Shown piece by piece: positions 1 through 11,800 of a stretch of 64,000 bases of DNA. Made by a program: the position numbers and the translations under genes. Below the pieces are notes generated by a model that was given only the letters and a program-made list of their open reading frames with translations, had not been told where the DNA came from and did no database searches. This DNA is from Antedon mediterranea. Lineage: Eukaryota > Echinodermata > Crinoidea > Comatulida > Antedonidae. The stretch is from the NCBI RefSeq assembly GCF_964355755.1, contig NC_092670.1, positions 40,101,795 to 40,165,794 of the forward strand, read 5' to 3'. Positions within the stretch are counted from its first letter, which is position 1; each line of letters starts with the position of its first letter.

Positions 1-313
1 CCGCCCATAGTTTTCTTTGTCTTAACGACTTTAAAGTGATTTCACGGAAGCTCTTTTCAAACCGGTAATTGCGCGTGTTATAATATTGAATAACATTATT
101 ATTATTCCGGATATCTACTATAATAGGGTCAGGGGCACAACCTTACGTTCAATTTATTCCAGATATAACATTTTATTCAGAAAAATGGTTTAAGAAAAGG
201 TACTTTGATACGCGCGCGTATATATTTTGTACGACGCGCGTGTCAATTTTGTCCCATCGTAGAAACGACGCACCATTTATTGCGCGCGTAATTTAAAAGT
301 TGAATAATCTCAC

Positions 314-1010
314 CTATATAAATTGCAGCATTGTCTTTACTGACATTGTCATCAAGGTAGGTAATGCCAAGCGTGAACAGAGGTGCCGCTGACATCCCTA
401 GCAACATCTGAGCCAGTAGAAACACGATTATTAATTCGGAATCGGTATTGTCACCTAAACAGCCATAGTAACCATCCTTATCGGCATTATTCGGGTCGAT
501 CATCCCTCCTGAATGTGTTCCACTAGACGAACTTACATTTGCAGATCCACAAAGTGGTTCTGCCGTGGTGGAGTTCTCTACCCCTGGTAGTTTGTACTCG
601 CCGCCAATGAGATGGGGTAAGGTGAATATAAAGGCCGAAAAGGCCATGAATATAGCCCCACATCCAACCCATTTAGGCCGACTACTGCCAGGCCGTCCTC
701 CATAAAAACTGACAAAAGCTACAACCAGTAAATTACCAATCTCGTAGCCACTGACAATTAGCCCTGCTTCGGTACTTTTGAGCTGAAAACGTCTTTCAAT
801 GGTTACTATCACACTACTTGTATACCCAACGATCATCATGCTCTCGGCTAAAGTTAATAAACACATAAAAAATAAGAACCCTCTTGGTGTGGCCCATCGT
901 TGGATCCACGACGGTCGCCACATTCCAAGTCCGCATTTTACTTCTGCAGTATCATCACTATCTTCATCATCGCCTACCTGGTGACTACGACGGTCGCGTT
1001 CAGACGACAT
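314..1010 (-). CDS. OATP/SLCO organic anion transporter, first coding exon (gene continues off the left edge)
   Basis: This exon encodes the N-terminal 232 residues of a 12-TM organic-anion transporting polypeptide, a sodium-independent plasma-membrane carrier of amphipathic organic anions. It starts at a true ATG (1010). An acidic cytosolic leader is followed by GMWRPSWIQRW, TM1, the conserved SIERRFQLKSTEAG-type stretch, and GGRPGSSRPKWVG with FTLPHLIGG after TM3. A Cys-containing extracellular loop with N-x-S/T sites follows, then FTLGITYLDDNV. The exon ends TATATAG and is followed by GTGAGA, a good donor leaving phase 1. The complete neighbouring paralogue (5819-20634) has its first intron at the same place and phase, after YI in YIG. 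The remaining exons would lie left of base 1. Family assignment is firm; the subfamily is not resolved. Confidence 0.9.
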
Positions 1011-3919
1011 TGCTTACGTAACACAAAGTATATTGACTACAACGAATATAAACACATAGTACTATCGCGTTCAGACGTATCACAAAATTACACTGGCAAT
1101 ATTTTCGATCACAAGCGCTTAAAATTCTCAAAATTTATGCCGTCTTTATCATTTAAAATTCTTGAAAGCTAGGCCAGCGCCATTCACGTTTTTCAAAGCA
1201 CATCCTGTCGGCTTGGATCGAGATTATTTGCATCTCAATGGATACAGATCACCTAACCGTGACTACTTCAGCATTCATAATTTCTATAGCAATCAATAAA
1301 TAAAAGTACTTGAGCTGTCACGGTTCACCGATTTTCGTCACAGGAAATTCTGCTACGGTAAGGTTTATTGCTATAGGTCTTTGTACCAAAAGTCATAACA
1401 ATCACAGAGATTTCCTCATAATAATTCATAAACCTGCAGGAAACAAAACATTCGAAACATTTTCCAATTAACACAGTGATTGTATTTCCTTATGCACAAT
1501 ATTATTGTATGTACTTGCGGTGCGCCTAGGCCTATTTCCTTTCGTTGCGTCTAAAGTAAGAAGTGCGTTTTAATAGGGAGCGTCTACAATACGATACCAC
1601 TTTAAGTCTGCGATCTAACTAGTCACAATAATATTCTTCTTTTTGGAATTATTTTCATTTTCAGCGGTTTTTATTTAATTTGTTTGTTTTTTTCAATTTT
1701 TTGGTTTGGTACACAATTTGGACAAGATCATTAAATAAGGGCGTTTATAGGTAAACAAAAGGCCTATCATGGACCTCTTTCCTCCTCATCCTCCTCCTAC
1801 AGTAGGCCTCCCTATCTACTCACCTTCTCTTTCCCCGCCGCCTATCTATTATTATAATATATTTATTTATAATTGCTTGATCATTCAAGATATAAAATCA
1901 ATTATTAACTAAATATGATTAATTGACGGACACTGATAGCATACATAATATATACTATTTTTCTTATTGTAGGCCTACTTGTATAGAGAAGGACTTACAG
2001 ATGTCTTCTACGGTCAGTATAAAATCATTGCAGCGATTCTCTCTGTACCAGCAGGGTACTATCCCCCGCCGGGCCTGCCGCTCTCATCGCCTGTCACTGG
2101 ATTACACAAACATAAACAAACCATACTCCCAGGCCTAGCAAAAGGCCAACATGGACTTATTCACTTCAAAGCCTAAAAACAGACTATATATACTTTGTAA
2201 AAAAAACAGTACTTACTACAATTTCGATGTGTTGACAGATTTCAGAGATATAAATTCGAAAAATCAATATTATTATCGTTGTGAAAGATGTTATCTTATA
2301 CACGGCGTACACAGAGAGAGAGAGATCAGGTTTCACTGTGTGCTGCCCTCTATAGTTATGATGATGTTACAACAACAACTAGCTCTGTGGTTGTTTCTGG
2401 TGCGCAGTATCTACGTATCATCCGTATTTACACGTGATATGTAACGTATCATCATCAGCAGCTTAAGAATTTCTCGGAAAAGGACATAATATACCGTAAT
2501 ATATATAGATACAAAAAAAACTTATGCAAAAATTAAATCCGTATATGAAATTGTAGACCAAATGTAATTAAACAGCGGTCTAAATTAAAACATTTTCACA
2601 ATAATAAATGTAAAACCTCTAGGTTCGGAAAAAGCGGAAATTAATTTTATTATAGGCCTACTTTTGCAACAAATATAGGCCTAGACTGTTGAATGAAAGT
2701 TTAAAATGTTAATATTATTATGAATTAGGGATCGGAATGTTGTAGGCCCTAAGTATAATGTGATTGTTGTTTGCATGTTTTTGAAATTGCCTCATTTTGA
2801 TTATATTAGGTATACAGTATCAACTATTTATACCTAGCCTACTAAGTTAGGCCTACAGACTCCCCATCATCACACGCATCACATAATCTAATACAATCAA
2901 AACAGAGAGCAGCAGAGTTCCTTTTATAAAAACGCTTGTATATATTTTATTAATTAGCCACGGATGATATTTTATCGAGTATATTTGCACATAAATCTAT
3001 TTTAACAAAACAAAATATTCCTTCTTTTCATATTCTATTCTACCATGACATAATTCGATCACCTTTAAACACAATTCAATACTGAATGTTAAATGTTCTT
3101 AATGTTAGGCAATTGGCCTATCAAAACTATATTTTACATACTTTTGCTTTTAAATTTATCTAGACCTATTCATCCTATTTCTGGATCATATTTTTTCCTT
3201 TTTCTTATCATAATCCATAGCCTAACACACACTATGTCTGAGTATAATAACACAATTAATTCAATTAAAACCTTTGTAACGTGTTTTGTTAACATAAAAC
3301 GCGTTACTCAATAACTGAACTCATTAGTATTCGTAAATCGAATATTCCCATTAGGTTTGTAGTATTTGTCAGTGAGTTTTTACGTCGTTCGTGTGATTTA
3401 TAATGATTGATGACGCTTTCTATCATGCATACGGCGAAAGAGGGCATTGGCCATCGGTGACGTCACACAAAATTAACATCGCGCATTTATTGCATATTTC
3501 TGAGCGCGAAAGTATTTTTTTACAATACTGTAGGCCTATATCTTAAAATGTCCTTTAAATAGCATAACTTACCGCTGTAAATCATAAATATGGCGAGCGT
3601 ATGTGTGGTTCTAGACCTAGGCTACCTAGGCCTATATATTATGCTTTGGATATCGATTGAGGATAGCGGCAAACAAAGTAGAGTATTGTAAAATAGTGTA
3701 ATCAATATGCGGTACTTTGGTACAGCGGTATAAATAAAATGAAATAGCAGACTACATTGATGATGCAACCGACTTTCGCTTGAGGCTTTTCAATGCACAT
3801 GATAATAATAAAGGCCTAGAATTTAACATATTTACTACATTAATTTAATATTCATAATAACAACTGCCGTTTTATTAATAAAAAATAAATAATAAAGCTT
3901 AAAGGTTGATTTCCACTCT

Positions 3920-4054
3920 AGCTCTGTTTACACTATCAAACTTTATGTGACAAAAAAATTATGATGTGTCCATAATAATATGGACACGATGCTGTCATAT
4001 TACTACCATAATTTGGGCACATCACATTTTTTTGTGATAGTGTAGACAGAGCTT
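3920..4054. mobile_element. MITE family B copy (TIR AAGCTCTGTCTACACTATCA)
   Basis: This is a short non-coding element whose two ends are inverted repeats: AGCTCTGTTTACACTATCA on the left and TGATAGTGTAGACAGAGCTT on the right. The core contains the family's diagnostic GATGTGTCCATA and TTTGGGCACATCACA boxes. Related copies occur at about 9774-11116 (interrupted), 14811-14948, 25101-25215, 34590-34684 and 52699-52816. Confidence 0.75.
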
Positions 4055-4164
4055 AAGCGCAAGAATTTGACCAACCACAAGCGATGAATTAACCGAACTA
4101 TCGCTTTTCATCGGTCGTATATCAACTCGCTTACGTTGTGACGTCCTAAATGGGAACGTAGTTT

Positions 4165-4314
4165 AAAGCGTGGTTCTCACTAGGACGCAACGCAAGGACA
4201 CATACGCGTAACGCAAGCGAGTTGACCAATAACAAGCTCTTTTCGAATAATCCATCGCTTGTGATTGGTCAAATCACGTACGTTGCGTTTCGTCGCTAGT
4301 GGGAACCAAGCTTT
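4165..4314. mobile_element. MITE family A copy (TIR AAGCGTGGTTCTCACTAG)
   Basis: This is a fold-back element with termini AAAGCGTGGTTCTCACTAGG and CTAGTGGGAACCAAGCTTTA. Inside these are arms rich in GACGCAACGCAAGGAC and GTACGTTGCG. The core carries ATTGGTCAA and TTGACCAAT, which form a CCAAT-like palindrome. A second, degraded copy sits immediately to the left (about 4060-4165). The family recurs at least six more times up to 19.7 kb. Confidence 0.7.
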
Positions 4315-5200
4315 AGAGACATAAGATTGCGTGTAATAATGTTGAAGAACCCAACAAAGTTATGTCGTCGTGGAGAATCACAACTTGACTCGTAAAAGCC
4401 CACACAAAGCGAAAGAAAATCGATCTCGTAATATTTTATTATTATGTTATTTTTATAATTTAAAATTGTCACTTTATGTCACGATTATTGCACATAAAAA
4501 CAACGAAAAAAATATTTAAAAAGGTTTATAGTGTTATTAAGTTCATCTTACAAATTAAAATTGCAGTGTACCGTAAGCAATACTCAATAAATATGTATTT
4601 TTTTAAAGTTAAATTGATTTTGCATTGATGTTATGAAATAGTTTATAACGAGCGAGATTATTTTTTGTATTCCATTTCCATCGCATACGCCGCGCAAAAT
4701 TACTTAGGCAATCTGCAAAAAAATTGACATAGATTATTATTATAAGAAATTAAATATTTCTACATATTTTCATATGGCGATTAACCTAATTGAAAGTAAG
4801 TCGGTGCTTACGTAACGTTCACTGATTTCAATTTGTTATATAATTTACATGTCGAATACCGAATATAAAGTCGTTTATCAGTTATGTTTATAAGAGAGTA
4901 AGAACAACTAATTAATAAACCTGTATCATGCTCCCTGAATGTTAATTTTGTTAGTATTATAGCATAAAACACAAATACAGTACTAGTATCTTACTAAAAT
5001 ACAGACATACACCTGTAATTGCTCAGTTTATGGTTGCAAAATCGACCAGCACGTTAGGACGCAAAACAAGTGCGTACGTACGCGTGCGACGCGACGCCAA
5101 GTAATCACAAGCGATGATTTGTGGGCATGGAGGCTCCATGGTTTGCGGAGTCCGGTTGTTCAGGGAGGGTGTGCAGATCATTCAAACTGCATACAATTTT

Positions 5201-5325
5201 TGTTAAAGCTTCGTTCCCACTTGGACGCAACCCAATCGGATGGATCATCATCTGAACTGTCGCTTTTGATTGGTCAACTCGTGGTAGTGCCTACGTCATT
5301 GCTTGCGTCCAAGTGGTAACCAACA
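5201..5325. mobile_element. MITE family A copy
   Basis: The copy begins with AAGCTTCGTTCCCACTTGGA and ends with GCGTCCAAGTGGTAACCAA. The core contains TCGCTTTTGATTGGTCAACT. It is inverted-repeat and non-coding, and lies upstream of a more degenerate copy. Confidence 0.6.
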
Positions 5326-5818
5326 TAAGTGCATTGTGCGTACGTACGCACGTCCTTGTATTACGGTTTCTCTTGGAAGAAAAGCTTTGGATGTCCCACA
5401 AAAGTTTATAGTTTGGACATTTTATGCCGTTTAAAACTATTAAAGTCTCCGGAAGAATTGCCGCCGCAGTCATAAAGAAAGGATCCCTCTCTCGCGAGGA
5501 TATGTGGGTAATTTAAAGCTCGTTTTACACTAGACCTTCGCGCGAATCAAACATTATTCCTGAGCTCTGTTTAATTGTTACGCAGTTTAATTTTTCGCAT
5601 CGCAAAACGAGATATCTATTATTAATACACATGTATAGGCCTGCATAAACGTACCAACGCGTATGATTCGCGCGCAAAATAAATTGGCCTAGTAAACAGG
5701 TTTTAGAAAGACCAGTACTAAAACAGACCGTGTCTAATGTTTTCCTCAACATTTACTGAAATCGGTGCTGCTACTCGAGATTCTCTCGAGTATTTTAGCT
5801 CTCTTTAAATTTAAAAAG

Positions 5819-8800
5819 TTAAATATTAGCATCAGCTGTCAATAGTTCTAGTCGAGGACGGGAATTGTTGTCAACCTCCATTTGAACTGGAACCTCTTGT
5901 AGATCCTCTAGATCATCCATCTCCTGTTGGTCTTCTTTCCTCTCTGGAAGCTTCACGTCTTGTGATAGTCTAGAGAAGTCACGATTAAGGCAGCATCGGC
6001 AGGTGTACCGGCAAGACAACCAACATAGCAGACCAAACACCACTGATATGGACTTCAACCCGATAGAAAGCCCGATATAGTTGGCGTGGACTTGACTTTT
6101 CTCGTATTCAAAGCAGGAGCCAACTCCTTCACACAATGTTTGCCATATCATGCATGACGAATCGATTGTCTTTCCATAATAGATTGGTGCTGGAATATAG
6201 GCTGTAAGAAAATATTTTCATAGTTATAGGCGGTCCACCGCGCAGCCCTGAGCTAACTGTAGGCCTACTCGTTAAACCGTCCACGATTGGACACCGTGTC
6301 CAAACACACGGAAGAATTAGTTTGTATTAAGGGAAGTATAGGCCTACCACTCACTATGACTACTATATCGCAGGAATTATTTTAACAGTTGGTAAAGGCA
6401 AGGTTACCATAATATGTCTACTGTATTTAGGAATTTGCCATGATACTACAGTATACAAATTATGATTATTGGTCTAGATGTACAGAAATAGAGAACCAAC
6501 TATATACTACTAGTTGAGAAATGAACTATGTAGTGTCTGCGCATGCTCTATGTTTCTGAGCGCACGCAGAATGACTGGATAGTTGAGTCTAGCCACAGAG
6601 CGTCATTAAATTAGATAAGTCCCTATTTTAATTGCCAAACACAGACACACTATTTTAATGTAATGTAAAAGTGGTTTGTTTTATAACATTAAGAAATAAT
6701 GTATCCATGGTTAGCTAATCAGCCATGACATTGAACATACTAACACATTAATGTATTTACCTAAAACACGGAGAAATACAAATTGAATGCCGAGAGCGAA
6801 TGGACGATCACACTGATACACAGACCTGCAAATAAACATCAATGTTTGATAGATTCATACGTAATTTTCGTCACAGGAATTCTACAGAAATACGACAGAT
6901 ATTTTTTACTGTGATTATCAACATTATCGGTACAATATCAGTTACAAAATTGGTCCAGTTAATATTTATTTACATTGCAGTTTGAACGGAATGGATGCAT
7001 AAAAAATGACAAGGATGTTGATGAAGAAGTTGATGGTTTGATGACGTTGTTGTTTTTGTTGATGACGAGGATGATGATGTTGATGATGACGGAGTTGATG
7101 ATATTGATGATGTTTTTGTTGATAAAGTTAGTGATGTCATAATGATGTTGGAAAGAAGATATAATGTGATTATACAATGGTGAATGATGAAAATAATTTA
7201 AAAGACGATGGTGACGAACATAAGATCTTTTACCTAAGTGTAGACATCAGAATAGGTATTTGACTTATAGCTGTCAAAAACACGACTACAATGACAAGTG
7301 ACATGAAGATTGGCAACTTGTCACATGACGAGTCACACTTGCCATCTACAGCGTCCCATGTGACGTCATCACCGCGAACGATACACAAACAATCAACGAA
7401 CACCTCCTAAAATCAAAGAAACGTTATGAAATATTGTTAATTTTATTTTTTTTTTAACGAAATTTTATTTTCCAATACATTTTAATTTGATAATAGTATA
7501 TGTAATAATCACTTACCTTATCGAATTCATTACTGTATCTATGGTTACCGCATCCTGCATGACACGCACTAAAATACGTCACATCATCGACGCCACAAAT
7601 TGGTTGATAGTCAGTGTCGTGACAATTACAGCTACCAAAACAGGAACTGATATTTGTTGAGCTAGATTAAAAAAATTAAAACGTTTTAATTCAAGACATT
7701 TTGAAATTAGTTTATCACAGGGAATAGTTGAATAGGCTGTAAAAAATTAATTATATGTAAACGCCGGCTCTTATTGCATCCAAAATCACTATCACCGAGG
7801 AGGTACTAATCCTACAGCTTTTCATGCTGTCATGTACTTAAGCTTATTATCTTAAAATATAAAATTACCTGTCTTTATTAAGACTAATATTTGCGAATTC
7901 CTGATTGTCGCATTTCACGAAGAAGAGTGTGAATAGAAACATCAGTGTGATGGTGCTCATTATAAATGCAAATCGTGTACATTTCTCTAATGTGAACTTA
8001 TAACGCCTGACTATAAAACCACCAAGGGCTATTCCTAAGGCTGCCGGTGGAATAATAGCACCTGTAAAGAATGAATAGAAAAACAATGTTACGGCAGTAA
8101 GTAATGTTGCAATCCTTCCTATTTATACATCCGTTTTGGTCGCTAAGCTGTCCCCTTTATAGGGTTCTAAATATTAGATCCCTTTATAATTGGCGGGAAT
8201 ACTTAAACCAGACGTTAAGAAATCGATTGTATTATTTAAACATAATGTGCAGATTAATATGCACAGCTTGCTGGCTAATAATAACAAATAAGATCTTTAT
8301 TTATCTGTAACAATGAATTTTAAGAATCAATAATATTTAGTACTAACGCATCAATTATGAACAAACACCTATAACAGAATAATAAAACACTAATAATATG
8401 CAATGATGCTCTGCGCGCCCGCCCCGACGGAGGCGGCGAGAACGGCTAGTTATTTGCTACAGGGTTGGGTAGGTTTGGCCAGTATGCGTACCTTTTTATG
8501 GCCAGCGGGCGTCCCGGATATTGCGCAATATGGCCAGCGGGCGTCCAATTATTGCGTAATATGTTTTCAATGGCAGCGTCCGCGCGCTCCATGCGTGTGA
8601 AAAATACGTACAATGCGACAGAGAGGGCGTTATATTTACATTTACAATGTTTTTTGATTGACATTATAATAGTTAAAACTATTAATAATTATTGTTATTA
8701 ATTAGGCCCTAAAATACAGTAGTATAATTTACTAAATCAGTTTAACTTAGGCTAGCCTGCTCTGAACATAGATTGGATTTTAGGGGCCTCAGTTCAGGCT

Positions 8801-11800
8801 TGCCCTACTTGCAAATTCTGTATATATCAAATTAATTATGTATATAGCGCCATCTGTCGCATTGTACGTATTTCACACGCACGGAGCGGACGCTGCCATT
8901 GAACAAAATATTGTGCAATAATTGGACGCCCCCGCTGGCCATATTGCGCAAATTCCGGGACGCCCGCTGGCCATAAAAAGGTACGCATACTGGCCAAACC
9001 TACCCAACCCGTATCGTTATTTGCGATGGCGCGCGCGACGCATATACAATTGTACGCGATTAGCATTAATTATTGTTGCGCGCGCATAATTGCACGCGCC
9101 GGCGCCCGATACATTTCTTGTTGTACTTGTATCAAGCGTAACTGTTTCAGTGTGCCAATCGCACTGTTGATTACAGCGCGATAAAATATCGTACTTTCTT
9201 ACGATTAGTAAATTTAATTATCTTTCTAATGTACCGAATGTTGTTATCCGTTCACTACTTTACTGAGGATTTATTTGTGACGTCATCAGCAAGCGCATTT
9301 TACTATTAACTTCGTTGTTGTTTACAATTTGCCGAGCTAGATTGATTACTTTTGTTATTATTGAGGCTGTATGATAATTATCATTACAAATAATATTACA
9401 TTTCTATTTGAACAGAACATAAACATAATGTTTGCTAAACCGTCTTTATTTTGTTCGTTTATTTCTGCACACTCGTCATCATTTATCGTCATCTTAAAGC
9501 CGGCTAAAAAGGGTAATGTTTAAGTTTGAATTGAGTGGTTAAAAAAAACATGTGGTCTTAAACAAGTAAAGACTAATAAAAGGCACGATTAGATTTCTCC
9601 GAATACTATTGATTACATTGTATTGATTAAATTGTATTGATTAATTGTATGAATTATAAGAGGAAATACTCTTCTAAGAATACAACAAACACAAATCTGA
9701 ACAATATTGGAAATATAGGAAGTATAGTAATGGTATTGATCATTATGTAAATAATTAAATAACAAGAGACTTTAAGCTCTGTGATATGCCCATATATGGA
9801 CATGATGATTTCATATCACTACTATATTTGGGTATATCACTACCATATTTGGGCACATCACACTTAGACCGGGCGCCCGGAAGATTTATTCATGTGAAAA
9901 GATACAAAAGGTTTGATGATGTAGTAAGGTGCGTATTAGGGCGAGATGCTATTATTTACTTTACTATTATGTTATGTTATGTTATGTTAAAAAATGTTGC
10001 AAATTTAGATTTCGTTGCCTTTTTTCATATATACATCACTAGTGTCTAGTGTGTAATTAAAACAATATTTAAATCGAGTTATAATAATAATGCACAATAA
10101 TCGGTACCGGTGTCGATCATTATGAGTGTAATTATTTAGTTTATCTGAAAAATATTCTTAAATTATATTATTTTGATATAATATTGATTGTTCAAAATGT
10201 TACCCTAAAATACAAATCTGCTGTTGGTTATTTTAAGTGTTTTTGTTGGTGTTATTTATTATTCCAAAATAAAGATATATTATTTAAATTATAAAATAAA
10301 AGTCACTCGTTATATCGTGAATGTATTTGTATTATCGACATTGTTGATCATGAATGGAGCCTCGGGTATTTGAGCTGCTGTTTACCGGATAAAGTGAAAA
10401 AAAAAAAACATTTTTTTTTTATGATTACATACTTCATGGATAAACCCATTTTGGGCGAGTTCCTAAGAGTTTGATGTTTGATGATTTGGTACAGGAAACA
10501 ACTGCTCTCTTTATTTATTGTTTTAGCATTCTAATGTGTATTTATTGTCAGTCCGAGTCCGTATCACGTATTTCTAACTCAGCTGAACGCCATAGGACGA
10601 CATACGCGCCGAGTATATAGCCGAAAAGGAGGAAACTGCGGACCTTTAGGGCTGCTGTCTGAGCTTATGTACAGGAGAAAGTTGCTGTCATTGGTGTTTT
10701 TGTCATCCCCAATATGTACTGCTGCCATTAAAAAAAGATTCAACCTTGTATCGCTTCACATGAATAAAAACCCATTTGGACGTGGCCCTAAAGTGTTGCT
10801 GTTTGGCGCCCCGTACAGGATAAAGTTGCTGTCATTGGTGATGTAATCATTAGTAGCCCACTACGAATGATATCCAAAAAAGTTTATCCTTGTATCGCTT
10901 CACATGAATAAATTCATTTTTACCCCACTATGTTATGATCCCCACAGGCCCCATGTACAGGCTGTGACCCGGCAGCAATGTCGAATATTGCATCTCGCCC
11001 TAATACGCACCTTACTACATCATCAAACCTTTTGTATCTTTTCACATGAATAAATCTTCCGGGCGCCCGGTCTAACTTGTTTTTATCAAACTAGTTTGAT
11101 AGTGTAGACAGAGCTTAATAAAAGGCACGAATATAATATCATTGATTACATTGTATTGATTAAATCGTATAAATAATATGAGGAAATAATCTTCTAAGAA
11201 TATAAAGAACACAAATGTGAATAATATTGGAAAAATAGAAAGTATTATTATTAAACCAGACGTATTGATCATTATGTAAATAATAGAAGTGGCTGTAACC
11301 CCGCCACAAAAGAAATAAAAATACATAAAAGGTGTGTCTACACAAAACTCTCAAATTGCGGAGAAAAATTATTGTTCTTAATTTTTGTTAACGGTTGTGT
11401 CAAAAATGTAACTATATTATTTTAAAAACAATGACCAAGCGTTGACATTACAAAGTGATTTGGCATATTAAATACTTCGATTTAACAAAGTAGAAATAGT
11501 ATTGAAAGTCATACAAAAACTTATTATAAACACTTGTTAAACACTTAGTATAAACACTTGTTATAAACACTTGTTATGTTATGTTTCTGAAAATGAGAAG
11601 AAATTACAATATAAAGGTGGGTCATTCACAATTACAAAGAAGCAAGTGCTTGTCAGTTTGGTAACCATAAGGTACAGAAAACATTCCAAAACAAAAAATG
11701 TACAAAATAACAACATGAAATATAAACAAAAAACAAAAATGATTATCACACCTGTCATGATGTTTGCCTTGGAAGACGTTGTACCATACTGAGTCTCCAG

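Larger units (their letters stand above)
1011..5818. other. Intergenic region between two tandem OATP genes
   Basis: I see no convincing coding sequence in this stretch. It contains several scattered TAGGCCTA motifs and two kinds of MITE (3920-4054, and 4165-4314 with a related partial copy just before it). A more degenerate MITE zone lies at about 5050-5330. A further inverted-repeat remnant at 5515-5700 has arms built on TTCGCGCGAATC and GATTCGCGCGC. The short ORFs here are not conserved-looking and have no splice context. The promoter of the left OATP gene should lie just above 1010. Confidence 0.5.

Noticed and set aside
6959-7177. Minus-strand ORF rich in N and I
   Set aside because: It comes from a trinucleotide-rich intronic tract between two well-supported OATP exons.
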